A stretch of 49,285 nucleotides of DNA from Flavobacteriales bacterium (GCA_017620815.1 JAGAUI010000022.1:1-49285); one strand, 5' to 3'. Shown: positions 1-9,602, counted from the first letter of the stretch. Notes: generated by a model not told the origin, from the letters alone. Made by a program: numbers and translations.

Positions 1-690
1 ATAAGGGTATTCAGATTGAAGGGAAAAATGAGAATCAGATTCGGTAGGACAAGAATAATCATAAGGCAAGAAACGCTTTACACTCTCCTTGTTTAAATCC
101 AAATCCATAGACACCCATTTATGAGGAGCTCCATACATATCGGTTCTGAAATCCTCTATGAAAACAATCCCAAAATATATTCTATCCCCCAGTATAAAAC
201 TTCTTGCGGCACTTATCACATTTTGATACACGTGTTTGGTAGAAACGCGACGTATAAAATTACAATCCAAGTCATAATAAAGCACCTTTCTACTATATGT
301 GTCAAATATACATATAAGACTGTCTGATAGAGTAACATTTTTTATTTTAAGATATTCATTAGGTCCTTCACCTTTGTCTGCTATTTTATCAATGAATTTA
401 CCATTCTCATCAAACATAAACACACTTTCTGTCTGTTCTTCCCATACATATATTCTACCATTACGATACCACACGTTCATGATGTCTTTCCCCACCAGAC
501 ATTCTGCGGTGGTCTCCAGTGGAATAGCCTTGAAGAATGAGGTATCCAGATATTCAGACATATCCATGTGTTTTTCGGCTGTATTAACATCTACATGAAT
601 ATGTGGGACATCTTGTGAAGATTTCTTATCTATATTTCCACAGCCCATGAGTATAGAAAGAGCTATCAAGATAAATAGTGTTTTTTTCAT
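1..690 (-). CDS. 6-bladed beta-propeller lipoprotein, 3' part outside window
   Basis: Reading the minus strand from the ATG at 688-690 gives 230 codons without a stop to base 1, so the gene is cut by the left edge. The N-terminus is a lipoprotein signal: MKKT, a hydrophobic stretch, then a lipobox with Cys17 (LMGCGN), so the protein is probably anchored to a membrane and faces the periplasm or surface. After it come IPLETT (about residue 54) and the FDENGKFIDKIADKGEGP stretch (about residues 85-105). This arrangement is typical of the Bacteroidota 6-bladed propeller family (BF3164 or DUF4934-like), whose function is unknown. Repeated aromatic and Asp/Gly-rich segments follow, as expected for propeller blades. 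Only the first blades are visible. The family call is from pattern memory; the open frame and signal peptide are seen directly. Confidence 0.75.
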   Translation of the reverse strand, partial: MKKTLFILIALSILMGCGNIDKKSSQDVPHIHVDVNTAEKHMDMSEYLDTSFFKAIPLETTAECLVGKDIMNVWYRNGRIYVWEEQTESVFMFDENGKFIDKIADKGEGPNEYLKIKNVTLSDSLICIFDTYSRKVLYYDLDCNFIRRVSTKHVYQNVISAARSFILGDRIYFGIVFIEDFRTDMYGAPHKWVSMDLDLNKESVKRFLPYDYSCPTESDSHFSLQSEYPY

Positions 691-828
691 AGTAGTAGAT
701 ATTTTTATTTATGTGGCTAATTTAGTGAAAAAAACATTATCCCGATAAAGAGGGATAAATCTTTTGTTAAACTTCGTTTGTAGGGAAAAGATAATAAAAT
801 GACTCGTGGGAGATAATAAAAATGTGGA

Positions 829-859
829 TTGCAGGAGAGAGGAAATATACGTATCTTTG
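829..859 (+). promoter_or_regulatory. Bacteroidota-type promoter of tRNA-Arg
   Basis: TTG at 829-831, a 20-base spacer, then TATCTTTG at 852-859, an exact match to the Bacteroides -33/-7 pattern (TTG, N19-21, TAnnTTTG). Transcription would start a few bases after 859, about 10 bases before the tRNA 5' end at 875. Confidence 0.75.
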
Positions 860-874
860 TATAACTGAATGATT

Positions 875-946
875 GCCCCCGTAGTTCAACGGATAGAACG
901 ATGGTTTCCGGTACCATTGATGTGGGTTCGATTCCCGCCGGGGGTG
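875..946 (+). tRNA. tRNA-Arg, anticodon CCG
   Basis: A full cloverleaf can be drawn. The acceptor stem is 875-881 with 939-945 (first pair G-T). The D stem is 884-887 with 896-899. The anticodon stem is 901-905 with 913-917, around a 7-base loop with anticodon CCG at 908-910. The T stem is 922-926 with 934-938 around the TTCGATT loop. The discriminator base is G946. CCA is not encoded. It reads the CGG arginine codon. Confidence 0.95.
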
Positions 947-1137
947 CTATTTACTGCTATTTTATTACACTCCACACTACTACATAACAGCCTCCAAATA
1001 AAAAATCTATATTTCTTGTTATAAAAATTTATTTATTGAAAAAAAATACCGAACTTTCACTGCCATTTTGTGCCTATACTCACACAGTGGCCTTAAAGGC
1101 TAGAAAATTGATTAATAACACTATATGATTAACTGCT

Positions 1138-2946
1138 ATGAAGGATTTCAGAAAACTATTTGAAATATCCTGGGAAGTATGTAACCAAAACGGTGGTATA
1201 TACACCGTCATACGTTCCAAAATGCCGTCCGTTACCGAATACTTCGGACAAAACTACTATGCCATAGGACCTTTCACGTCCAAATCACGCGGCGAATTTG
1301 AATATGAAGACCTACCCGATGATGCTGTAGGTGAAGTCATTCGCGAGATGTGGGCAGAAGGATTTGATATCCACTATGGTACTTGGCTTATAACAGGTAA
1401 ACCTCGCACTATCCTTTTTAACTACACAGGTAAAGATACTTCCGATTTTAAATACCACCTATGGAGAGAAGCAGGTGTGGATTCTGGAAGTATATCTCCA
1501 CTGGCCAATGACGTGGTATCATTCGGATATGCGGTATATGTATTCTTTAAAAAACTAGCCAGCAAAAAAGAATTCTTTGACAACGAAGTAATGCTGCAAT
1601 TCCACGAATGGATGGCCGGTATCCCACTGCCTTTCATTCGCAATGAGAAAATGCCTTACAAGACCGTATTTACGACTCACGCTACACTGCTAGGTCGTTA
1701 TCTGGCATTTAATGACCCTAGCTATTATTCACGTCTGCCATACGTGGATTGGCACAAGGAAGCAGTACATTTCAATATCCTAGCCGAATCACAGATAGAA
1801 CGTGCAGCCGCCCACGCAGCCGACTCATTTACTACCGTGAGCCAAGTGATGTGTGACGAATGTAAGTTCCTGCTAGGTCGTGAACCAGACCACATCACTC
1901 CAAACGGTCTTAATATAAACAAATTCACCTCTTTCTATAAAGTAGAAATCCTCCACCAAGACCTTAAGAACAAGATACATCAGTTCATACGTGGACATTT
2001 CTTTGGCTCATACTCGTTTGATTTATCTCGTACGTTGTATTTCTTTACATCGGGACGTTATGAGTATAAGAACAAAGGTTTTGACATGACTCTGGAAGCA
2101 TTGGCTCGTCTTAACCACAAACTAAAAATGATAGGTAGCGACGTTACAGTGGTGATGTTCTTCATTACCAATCGCCCTTGCCATAGCATCAACCCAAATG
2201 TCCTCAATACCCGCGGTATAATGGAAGAGCTGTATAAAAACAGCCAACAGATAGGTAAAGAAGTAGGTGATAAACTATTTGCCCACCTATCATCCAATGC
2301 TGGACACAGCCAGATGCCAGACCTTAACGCATTTATGAACGAAACTATGCGTTTCCGCGTTAAACGTACATTGCAGAGCTGGAATACCGATACTCTTCCA
2401 CCTGTAGTTACACATAACATCATAGACGACCACAAGGACGACATCCTCAACTTTATACGCTCATCTGGTCTTATAAACAAAAAAGAAGACCGCGTGAAGA
2501 TAGTTTATCACCCAGCGTTCATCTCTCCAGATAATCCACTATTTGGTATGGAGTATAGCGAATTTGTACGTGGTTGTCACCTAGGTGTATTCCCTTCATA
2601 CTATGAACCATGGGGTTATACTCCTTGTGAGGCGCTAGCATCGGGAGTGCCTGCTGTAACGTCAGATTTGGCAGGTTTTGGTGACTATGTAGAAAACCTT
2701 ACCAGTGGTGACGAAGACCGCGGCATCAAGGTTCTTCACCGCCGCGAATGCTCATTTGATGCAGCAGCAGAAGACTTGGCAAACTACATGCTCAAATACG
2801 CCACATCTACTTCCAGCGAACGTATCATGTTACGTACCCGTGCCGAAGACTACGCTATTGAGTTTGACTGGAAGAACCTCATACGCTACTATTTTGACGC
2901 ATACGACCATATATGTGGCGTGAAAGAGAAAAAAACAGTGATATAA
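1138..2946 (+). CDS. Glycogen synthase, GT3-like (602 aa)
   Basis: This is a cytoplasmic glucosyltransferase that extends alpha-1,4-glucan from a nucleotide-glucose donor. The N-terminus (ISWEVCNQNGGIYTVIRSK, residues 10-28) is the hallmark of the eukaryote-like GT3 glycogen synthases, in contrast to the KxGGL start of bacterial GlgA (GT5). HEWMAG lies at 156-161. The C-terminal catalytic signature YEPWGYTPCE gives the family's E-x7-E pair at Glu490 and Glu498, followed by the SGVPAVTSDLAGFG region. The full GT-B fold length is present. GT3 enzymes of animals and fungi use UDP-glucose; whether this one does cannot be told from sequence alone. The gene lies 17 bp upstream of the DUF4301 gene on the same strand, so the two are probably cotranscribed. 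No clear -7 box was found upstream; TATATTTC at 1008-1015 is a near match only. Confidence 0.9.
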   Translation: MKDFRKLFEISWEVCNQNGGIYTVIRSKMPSVTEYFGQNYYAIGPFTSKSRGEFEYEDLPDDAVGEVIREMWAEGFDIHYGTWLITGKPRTILFNYTGKDTSDFKYHLWREAGVDSGSISPLANDVVSFGYAVYVFFKKLASKKEFFDNEVMLQFHEWMAGIPLPFIRNEKMPYKTVFTTHATLLGRYLAFNDPSYYSRLPYVDWHKEAVHFNILAESQIERAAAHAADSFTTVSQVMCDECKFLLGREPDHITPNGLNINKFTSFYKVEILHQDLKNKIHQFIRGHFFGSYSFDLSRTLYFFTSGRYEYKNKGFDMTLEALARLNHKLKMIGSDVTVVMFFITNRPCHSINPNVLNTRGIMEELYKNSQQIGKEVGDKLFAHLSSNAGHSQMPDLNAFMNETMRFRVKRTLQSWNTDTLPPVVTHNIIDDHKDDILNFIRSSGLINKKEDRVKIVYHPAFISPDNPLFGMEYSEFVRGCHLGVFPSYYEPWGYTPCEALASGVPAVTSDLAGFGDYVENLTSGDEDRGIKVLHRRECSFDAAAEDLANYMLKYATSTSSERIMLRTRAEDYAIEFDWKNLIRYYFDAYDHICGVKEKKTVI

Positions 2947-2963
2947 ATAAAAAAGAAATAGAT

Positions 2964-4511
2964 ATGTTTACACCTCAAGATTTAGAACAAATGTCTGCTC
3001 ACGGTATAAGCCGTGAAAAAGTAGAACAGCAGATAGAATACTTCAAAAGCGGTTTCCCTGCACTGGACATAGTACAGTGTGCTACGATAGGAAAAGGCAT
3101 AGTACGTATGGATGATGAGCAGGTAGAAAAATACGTAAAACTATACCAAGACGCTTGCCACAGTAAAAAGATAGTAAAATTTGTCCCTGCAAGTGGTGCT
3201 GCCACTCGTATGTTCAAGGACCTATTTGTATTCATAGAAAAATTCCTCGCTTCAGAAATGGGATTTGAAGAGTTTACTGCTGCCAATAAACTAGGCAGTG
3301 TAAAATCTCTTATGGAAAAGATACGCAACATAGCCTTCTTCCCAGAACTTAAAGCCATCTATGAAGCTGCTGGTGATGATATAGAAAAACACATAGAGAG
3401 TGGAGATTACCTAGATATAGCCCGTAAAATCCTTCTAGAGGAGGGATTGGGATATGGTTCTCTACCCAAAGGGCTTATCTCTTTCCACTCATACCCACAG
3501 AAAGCTCGTAAAGCTGCCGAAGAACAATTGGCAGAAGGTGTACAGTATGCCATAGGTGCTCACCGCGAAGTAAACCTACACTTTACCGTTTCGGCAGAAC
3601 ACGAGGCTCTTTTTGAGGCATTGGTACGCAGCGTAAAACCTGCACTAGAGAAAGACGAACACATAACCCTTAACGCTTCCTTCTCACAACAAGCCAAAAG
3701 CACCGATACTATAGCCGTAGATATGGAAAACAAACCATTCCGCAAAGATGATGGTTCATTGGTTTTCCGCCCAGGTGGACACGGTGCCCTTATAGAGAAC
3801 CTCAACACTATAGATGCAGACGTTATCTTTATTAAAAACATTGACAACGTCGTTCCAGACTCTCTTAAAAAACCTACTATCACATATAAAGAAGCTGTAG
3901 CAGGTCTTCTTCTAGAAATGCAGGAAACAGCACACCGCTACCGTCACATACTGGATATGGGTATAGATAAAGAGGCTATGGAATCTCTAGAAAAATATGT
4001 AGAAGACGTTCTATGCCACAGCCTGCCTACTGCATATTCTAGTTGGAATGATGATGAAAAGAAAGACTACATGAGAGCATTCCTTTCTCGTCCTATGCGT
4101 GTGTGCGGTATGGTTAAAAACGAAGGCGAACCCGGTGGTGGACCATTCTGGGTACGCGAAAAAGATGGCAGCGTTTCTCTACAAGTGGTAGAGTCTGCAC
4201 AGATAGACATGAGCGACCCCGCCAAAAAAGCCATATTTGATGCTTCCACACACTTCAATCCAGTGGACCTAGTATGTGCCGTTAAGGACTATAAGGGAGA
4301 AAAGATAGACCTTACAGACTACATAGACCATATGGCTGGATTCATCTCTCACAAGAGTCTTTCTGGTCGCGACCTTAAAGCACTGGAACTACCGGGATTG
4401 TGGAATGGGGCGATGAGCCGTTGGATTACGGTCTTTGTAGAGGTGCCTATCGAGACATTTAACCCTGTCAAGACTGTAAACGACCTGTTGCGTGCAGCTC
4501 ACCAAGGTTAA
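2964..4511 (+). CDS. DUF4301 protein, possible sugar-nucleotide pyrophosphorylase
   Basis: The frame is open from 2913, but the first family-like residues (MFTPQDLEQM) start at 2964, which also removes the overlap with the preceding gene; this gives 515 aa. The protein has no signal peptide. It is recognised as DUF4301, an uncharacterised Bacteroidota family. The motif order matches UDP-sugar pyrophosphorylases: a glycine-rich loop followed by TRM (SGAATRM, 77-83, compare GxGTRM), TVSAEHE at 208-214, SFSQQ at 239-243, RPGGHGAL at 269-276, and FIKNIDNVV at 289-297, where DN could bind metal. A conserved-looking NEGEPGGGPFW block lies at 386-396. Its position next to glycogen synthase fits supply of nucleotide-glucose. 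The nucleotidyltransferase role is my inference; the family call is firmer. Confidence 0.8.
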   Translation: MFTPQDLEQMSAHGISREKVEQQIEYFKSGFPALDIVQCATIGKGIVRMDDEQVEKYVKLYQDACHSKKIVKFVPASGAATRMFKDLFVFIEKFLASEMGFEEFTAANKLGSVKSLMEKIRNIAFFPELKAIYEAAGDDIEKHIESGDYLDIARKILLEEGLGYGSLPKGLISFHSYPQKARKAAEEQLAEGVQYAIGAHREVNLHFTVSAEHEALFEALVRSVKPALEKDEHITLNASFSQQAKSTDTIAVDMENKPFRKDDGSLVFRPGGHGALIENLNTIDADVIFIKNIDNVVPDSLKKPTITYKEAVAGLLLEMQETAHRYRHILDMGIDKEAMESLEKYVEDVLCHSLPTAYSSWNDDEKKDYMRAFLSRPMRVCGMVKNEGEPGGGPFWVREKDGSVSLQVVESAQIDMSDPAKKAIFDASTHFNPVDLVCAVKDYKGEKIDLTDYIDHMAGFISHKSLSGRDLKALELPGLWNGAMSRWITVFVEVPIETFNPVKTVNDLLRAAHQG

Positions 4512-4536
4512 ACAGATATGAAGAACAGATACCACC

Positions 4537-4569
4537 AAAAAATCCTCGCCCTGTGGGCGAGGATTTTTT
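4537..4569. terminator. Bidirectional intrinsic terminator
   Basis: A perfect 15-bp inverted repeat (4537-4551 with 4555-4569, loop TGT) has a GC core flanked by an A-run on one side and a T-run on the other. It lies between the convergent DUF4301 and MFS genes and can serve both. Confidence 0.92.
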
Positions 4570-4584
4570 ATAGGTCATATCTTT

Positions 4585-5775
4585 TTACCTTAATTTTTTC
4601 TTCATAAAATATCCTTTGGCATATAGGAAATAGACAGCCACACCTATGGCATTTCCTATCCACATAGCCCAGAACGCTTGATGATAACCCCAATGCTCTA
4701 CTATGTAGCCCCCTATGAGCATACCCAGCCCCATCCCCGTGTCCCATGAGACATAAAGAGTAGAATTGGCTGTGCCGCGTTGGGAGTTAGGTGCTAGATT
4801 GAGGAATATGGTCTGGTATGCAGGGAACATATGCCCATTACCTAGACCTATTATAAATGCTGCTCCGTAGTATGCCCACGCACTATGAAATGCCGCAAAT
4901 GTGAAATACCCCACTAAAGATACCAGCATTCCTATCGATGCATTTTGTACTATCTTTCCCTCTCTTAATGTACGGCTACCCGTAAGACGAGAAAGGATAA
5001 GTCCTATGGATAGCAGCATAAAGAATAGCCCTGTACCGCCTGTTATGCCCAGTTCCTCTTTTCCATAGACCGCCACATATGTAGCTATCACTCCATATGA
5101 AAAACTCAGACACACCATAGATATGATAAACGGCCACGAACGGAGCAATATAAACCTATCCAACGATAGTTTCTGAACGGTTTTCTTTTCACGGGGAGAA
5201 AGACGCAATGTATAATTACAATAAAGCCCAGCACCCGATACTATGATAGCCATTATAAACAAAAGTTCATAGTTGCCAGTATATCCATATATAAACAGGG
5301 CTATAGTAGGAGCTATGGCTGTGGCTACGTTATTACTCAATCCATAGTAACCTATACCTTCGGCTCGGCGGGAAGAAGGTAGCACGTCTATTGCCACAGT
5401 GCTATTGGATATAGTTGCAAGTCCAAACGGAGCTCCGTGCAATGTACGCACCACAGCAAAAAGCCACAGACTTCCTGCCAATGGGTAACCTATAAACAAT
5501 ACAAAAAACAGGAAGAAACTGGAAAGCAAGACCGTCTTTCTAGGCAGACTATCTACCAGATATCCCCCAAATGGACGCACCAGTAGAGCCGTAAGAGTAT
5601 AACCAGAAAGCACCAGTCCTATCGTCTGTTTGCTAGCTCCAAATACTTCTGAAAGATAAAGTGGAAAGAGAGGTGTGAGGAGCATAAAGGAAAAAAACAG
5701 CATAAAGTTTGCTGTCCACACGCGTACATAATTTCTATTCCATAATTTTTCTGATACCATTTCCATTTTACCCAA
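4585..5775 (-). CDS. Major facilitator superfamily transporter (396 aa)
   Basis: This is an inner-membrane secondary transporter. The protein is very hydrophobic, with about 12 membrane segments. The MFS motif A region sits between segments 2 and 3 (GGYLVDSLPRK, near residues 70-80), and a GNGHMFPAYQ stretch occurs in the second half. Length is normal for the 12-helix MFS. The start at 5775 is the longest; Met4 or Met6 (MEMVSEK) are equally possible. The substrate cannot be read from the sequence; the general look is that of sugar-efflux or multidrug-type permeases. It is convergent with DUF4301, and clc lies upstream on the same strand after a 73-bp gap. Confidence 0.85.
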   Translation of the reverse strand: MGKMEMVSEKLWNRNYVRVWTANFMLFFSFMLLTPLFPLYLSEVFGASKQTIGLVLSGYTLTALLVRPFGGYLVDSLPRKTVLLSSFFLFFVLFIGYPLAGSLWLFAVVRTLHGAPFGLATISNSTVAIDVLPSSRRAEGIGYYGLSNNVATAIAPTIALFIYGYTGNYELLFIMAIIVSGAGLYCNYTLRLSPREKKTVQKLSLDRFILLRSWPFIISMVCLSFSYGVIATYVAVYGKEELGITGGTGLFFMLLSIGLILSRLTGSRTLREGKIVQNASIGMLVSLVGYFTFAAFHSAWAYYGAAFIIGLGNGHMFPAYQTIFLNLAPNSQRGTANSTLYVSWDTGMGLGMLIGGYIVEHWGYHQAFWAMWIGNAIGVAVYFLYAKGYFMKKKLR

Positions 5776-5848
5776 TGTTTTTATTTACTCTATGAGTCTT
5801 TGTGGTAGCAGATAGTTATAATTAAGTTATTATAGATAAGTCTTAAAA

Positions 5849-7702
5849 CTAGAACAATTCATGTTCTTTTTTATGTTCTAGCATCTTCTCACGATAGATA
5901 GAGAGGACTTTGCTCTTGGAGATGAATCCCACATAACGATTGTGATAACCTACCACAGGAAGATTCCATGCCGATGTCTTTTGGAATTTGTGCATAATGT
6001 CTGTTATGCTATCCTCTCCATGCACTACAACAGATGGGGCCTGTACCATCACATCCTCTACCTTTACTTTATTATAGAGATGGCTTTGGAACATTATCTG
6101 TCTTATATCATCCAGCAGTATCACTCCACGCAAATGATTATGGCGAGATACTACAGGGAATATATTACGAGAAGAAATAGATATAGCATCACGGACTATA
6201 TCTCCCAGTGTAGCATCTACTGGCACTTTGACAAAATCTCGTTCTATGATACGTTCTACATCTATATCATCCAGTATTGTCTTGTCTTTATCGTGGGTAG
6301 GCAGGTCGCCTTTTTTTATGAGTTCTTCGGTATAGACGCTGTAACGCACATAGAAACGCGTGATAACATATGACATAGCCGATACTATCATCAGCGGAGC
6401 TATAAGCGAATACCCTCCTGTAGTCTCTACTATGAGAAAGACAGCTGTAAGCGGTGCCTGCATCACTCCCGCCATAAGTCCTGTCATTCCCACCAGAGCA
6501 AAAAGATGCACAGGCAGTGCAGCCGCAGGATAGACGAGATTCACCGCCATAGCAAATGTAGCTCCCGCCACAGCACCCATAAATAGTGTAGGTGCAAACG
6601 TTCCTCCTATACCCCCAGCTCCAAATGTAATAGTCGTTGCCAACATCTTAAGGTACAACATCACCAGCATTAACACCACTACCACCACAGGACTCTCCCA
6701 ACCTTTTGCCCACATAAAATCTGTGATAGACTCTTCGGCTAGCAAAGCATTTATAGTTCCATATCCCTCACCATAGAGTGTAGGCATAAAAAACAGCAAT
6801 ACTCCCAGCGATAGAGAACCTACAAGCAGTCTGGTGTATGTACTACTTAACTTCCGCTCAAAAAAATGACCTACACGGGAATATATCTTGGTAAAATGTA
6901 TAGATGCCATAGCAGTAAAAAACGCTAGTGCCACATAATACATTATGTTTTTTAACTGGAATGAAGTCGTAGCGTCAAAATCAAGGGTAAGTGTCTGTCC
7001 CATAAAGAAATATGACACCAGTACCCCCGTAGCCGATGATAGCATTAGCGGGATAAGCGATGCCATAGTAAGGTCTAGAGAAAACACCTCTATCACAAAT
7101 ATGATACCCGTTATAGGCACCTTAAATATAGCCGAAAGTGCTGCTGCTGTACCACAAGCCAAAAGCAACTGTCTGGCACGGGAATCCAGATGTACCATTC
7201 GCGAGAAATTGGAACCTAGAGCTGCTCCCGTTGCCACCGCTGGGCCTTCCAGACCCGCACTACCACCAAAACCTACAGTAAGAGGAGCCGTTATGAGTGC
7301 CGAATATGTACTCTTGAATGGCAAGACAGATTTTTTACGGGAGATAGCATATAGGACATTTGGTATTCCATGACCTATCTTTTTGCGTATGATATACTTT
7401 ACCACCAGCAATGTGAGTGATATACCTATGATAGGAAAGGCAAAATAAAAACCATTTATCCCCCATTTTTCCACCAATATATCCTCTACAAAATACTGTA
7501 TGTAGTGCGTCATATTTTTAAGGATAACAGATGACACACCTCCCGCTATACCTATCACTATACTGCATAGTATGAGAAACTGACGCATAGACATATGACG
7601 ATACCGCCATAGTATAAACCTACGCAAAGCCCCTCCGCTTACCACAAGACGGAAGAGATAACTACACATTCTACTCACACTATGTATAATGCGTTTATGC
7701 AT
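5849..7702 (-). CDS. ClC family chloride channel/transporter with CBS domains (617 aa)
   Basis: This is an inner-membrane anion channel or H+/anion exchanger. The ClC signature segments are in order: GHGIP at 110-114, GLEGP at 150-154 with the gating glutamate Glu152, and GGTFAP in the second half. A C-terminal cytoplasmic region (from about residue 480) carries two CBS-type repeats. At the position of the internal proton glutamate of the E. coli exchanger (second E of FIIEE), this protein has valine (FVIEV, Val206), as vertebrate ClC channels do. That hints at channel rather than exchanger behaviour, but this is inference. The aspS gene lies upstream on the same strand, separated by a terminator, so clc probably has its own promoter; I could not identify one. 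Confidence 0.92.
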   Translation of the reverse strand: MHKRIIHSVSRMCSYLFRLVVSGGALRRFILWRYRHMSMRQFLILCSIVIGIAGGVSSVILKNMTHYIQYFVEDILVEKWGINGFYFAFPIIGISLTLLVVKYIIRKKIGHGIPNVLYAISRKKSVLPFKSTYSALITAPLTVGFGGSAGLEGPAVATGAALGSNFSRMVHLDSRARQLLLACGTAAALSAIFKVPITGIIFVIEVFSLDLTMASLIPLMLSSATGVLVSYFFMGQTLTLDFDATTSFQLKNIMYYVALAFFTAMASIHFTKIYSRVGHFFERKLSSTYTRLLVGSLSLGVLLFFMPTLYGEGYGTINALLAEESITDFMWAKGWESPVVVVVLMLVMLYLKMLATTITFGAGGIGGTFAPTLFMGAVAGATFAMAVNLVYPAAALPVHLFALVGMTGLMAGVMQAPLTAVFLIVETTGGYSLIAPLMIVSAMSYVITRFYVRYSVYTEELIKKGDLPTHDKDKTILDDIDVERIIERDFVKVPVDATLGDIVRDAISISSRNIFPVVSRHNHLRGVILLDDIRQIMFQSHLYNKVKVEDVMVQAPSVVVHGEDSITDIMHKFQKTSAWNLPVVGYHNRYVGFISKSKVLSIYREKMLEHKKEHELF

Positions 7703-7732
7703 CCTGATAGGTATATTTTATGATATGGGTTC

Positions 7733-7761
7733 AAAAAGACCTCTGCCTGCGGCAGAGGTCT
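7733..7761 (-). terminator. Intrinsic terminator of aspS
   Basis: An 11-bp stem (7737-7747 with 7751-7761, loop TGC) is followed on the minus strand by a T-run (A-run at 7733-7737 on the plus strand). It lies directly after the aspS stop. Confidence 0.85.
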
Positions 7762-7767
7762 ATGATA

Positions 7768-9516
7768 TTACTCTTGTACTATTTTTATAGAGAGTTCATC
7801 TAGTTGTTCATCTGCCAATGCTGATGGAGCGTCTATCATCACATCGCGTCCCGAATTATTTTTAGGGAATGCTATAAAGTCGCGTATGATTTCATTTCCT
7901 CCCAATATGGCTACCAGACGGTCTAGTCCAAATGCCAGACCTCCATGAGGAGGTGCTCCATAACGGAATGCGTCCATCAAAAAGCCAAACTGCTCGTGAG
8001 CTGCCTCGGGTGTAAAACCTAGATGGTCAAACATCATCATCTGTGTCTTGGGGTCGTGGATACGTATGCTACCACCACCTATCTCGTTACCATTTAGGAC
8101 TATGTCATAGGCATTGGCATGAACAGCTCCTGGGTCGGTATCCAACAGGTGCATATCTTCTGCCTTGGGGGAAGTGAATGGGTGGTGCATAGCATAGTAA
8201 CGCTGTGTTTCCTCATCCCATTCAAATAATGGAAAGTCAACTACCCATAGCGGTGCAAATACATCTGGATTACGCAATCCTAGACGTGTAGCCATCTCTA
8301 GACGCAATGCTCCTAGAGCCTTACGTACCTTGGCGTCTTCACCACATAGTATAAGTATAAGCGAGCCAGCTTTTGCTTCACATGCTTCGGCTATCTTTTT
8401 AAGGTCTTCGCTGCTGTAGAACTTATCTACCGATGATTTATAAGTACCGTCCTCGTTACATTTTATCCATACGAGTCCTGCCGCTCCTATCTGTGGACGT
8501 TTTACCCAGTCTGTAAGTTCGTCTGTCTGCTTACGAGAATATCCACTGCAACCATCTACTGCTATACCAGCCACTAGATGTGCATTGTCAAACACTCCAA
8601 AACCATGACCTTTGGTAACTTCGTTAAGCTCGTGGATACGCATGTCAAAACGAATGTCTGGCTTATCGCTACCATAATAACGCATAGCGTCATCATACTG
8701 CATACGTGGGATAGAGTCCATCTCTATACCGCGTATCTCTTTAAGCAAGTGAAGGAACAGTCCCTCAAACGTGCGTATAACATCCTCCTGCTCTACAAAT
8801 GACATCTCACAATCCACCTGTGTGAATTCTGGCTGACGGTCGGCACGTAGGTCTTCATCTCGGAAACATTTTACTATCTGGTAGTATTTATCCATACCAG
8901 CTACCATCAGCAGCTGTTTGAATGTCTGTGGAGACTGTGGCAGTGCATAGAACTGACCTTGGTTCATACGGGATGGCACCACAAAATCTCTCGCTCCCTC
9001 GGGAGTAGATTTTATAAGATATGGCGTTTCTATGTCTATAAATCCTTCCCCTGCTAGATAGTTACGTATGGCTATGTTTATACGGGCACGTAGAAGTAGA
9101 TTTTCCTTGATAGGGTTACGGCGTATGTCTAGATAACGGTATTTCATACGTAGGTCATCACCTCCGTCAGACTCGTCTTCTATTGTGAATGGAGGGGTAT
9201 CACTCACGTTAAGCACACGCAATTCCTCTACAAATATCTCTATCTCTCCAGTAGGGTTTTTGGGGTTTTTGGAGGCACGTTCTATGACCTGTCCTGTGGC
9301 TTGGATAACGTATTCACGTCCCAATGTCTTGGATTGTTCTAGAAGTCCTGCTGCCGATTTTTCATTAAATGACAGCTGTGTGATACCATAGCGGTCGCGT
9401 AGGTCTATAAACACCATTTGACCTAGGTCGCGGTTGTGTTGCACCCAACCTGCTAGTGTTACTTTTTCGCCTATGTTTGCGGCAGAAAGTTCACCGCAAT
9501 TATGTGTTCTGTACAT
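7768..9516 (-). CDS. aspS: Aspartyl-tRNA synthetase (582 aa)
   Basis: This enzyme charges tRNA-Asp in the cytoplasm. It is the bacterial-type class II synthetase: an N-terminal OB-fold anticodon-binding domain ([20 protein letters not shown], about residues 18-37), then [10 protein letters not shown], motif 2 as [18 protein letters not shown], the bacterial GAD insertion domain (about 285-410), and motif 3 as [14 protein letters not shown] near the C-terminus. Length is normal. The start at 9516 is supported by a good promoter about 30 bp upstream. Downstream of the gene is a terminator, so it is probably a single-gene transcript or a readthrough target from upp. Confidence 0.97.
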   Translation of the reverse strand: MYRTHNCGELSAANIGEKVTLAGWVQHNRDLGQMVFIDLRDRYGITQLSFNEKSAAGLLEQSKTLGREYVIQATGQVIERASKNPKNPTGEIEIFVEELRVLNVSDTPPFTIEDESDGGDDLRMKYRYLDIRRNPIKENLLLRARINIAIRNYLAGEGFIDIETPYLIKSTPEGARDFVVPSRMNQGQFYALPQSPQTFKQLLMVAGMDKYYQIVKCFRDEDLRADRQPEFTQVDCEMSFVEQEDVIRTFEGLFLHLLKEIRGIEMDSIPRMQYDDAMRYYGSDKPDIRFDMRIHELNEVTKGHGFGVFDNAHLVAGIAVDGCSGYSRKQTDELTDWVKRPQIGAAGLVWIKCNEDGTYKSSVDKFYSSEDLKKIAEACEAKAGSLILILCGEDAKVRKALGALRLEMATRLGLRNPDVFAPLWVVDFPLFEWDEETQRYYAMHHPFTSPKAEDMHLLDTDPGAVHANAYDIVLNGNEIGGGSIRIHDPKTQMMMFDHLGFTPEAAHEQFGFLMDAFRYGAPPHGGLAFGLDRLVAILGGNEIIRDFIAFPKNNSGRDVMIDAPSALADEQLDELSIKIVQE

Positions 9517-9543
9517 CTTTATCTATGTCTTTATTTTAAACTG

Positions 9544-9573
9544 CAAAATTAGCCAATAATTCCATCACTGCAA
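9544..9573 (-). promoter_or_regulatory. Promoter of aspS
   Basis: On the minus strand TTG (9573-9571), 19 bases, then TAATTTTG (9551-9544) fits the Bacteroidota -33/-7 consensus. The leader to the aspS ATG would be about 20-25 bases. Confidence 0.7.
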
Positions 9574-9602
9574 TCACTGTACCTCAATTTTTTACCTGCA
9601 TA

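Noticed and set aside
121-598. Two plus-strand frames at the left edge
   Set aside because: They are antisense shadows of the propeller lipoprotein, which has a lipoprotein signal and family motifs.
717-917. 66-codon minus-strand frame over the tRNA region
   Set aside because: It overlaps tRNA-Arg and its promoter, and the peptide has no recognisable pattern.
875-1137. tRNA-Arg as an integration site
   Set aside because: No repeat of the tRNA 3' end, integrase or mobility gene was seen in the window; downstream genes are core metabolism.
2913-2963. Longer DUF4301 start
   Set aside because: The extra 17 residues overlap the glycogen synthase gene and look unlike the family; the start at 2964 leaves a normal 17-bp gap.
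6945-7373. 142-codon plus-strand frame opposite clc
   Set aside because: Antisense shadow of the ClC membrane core.
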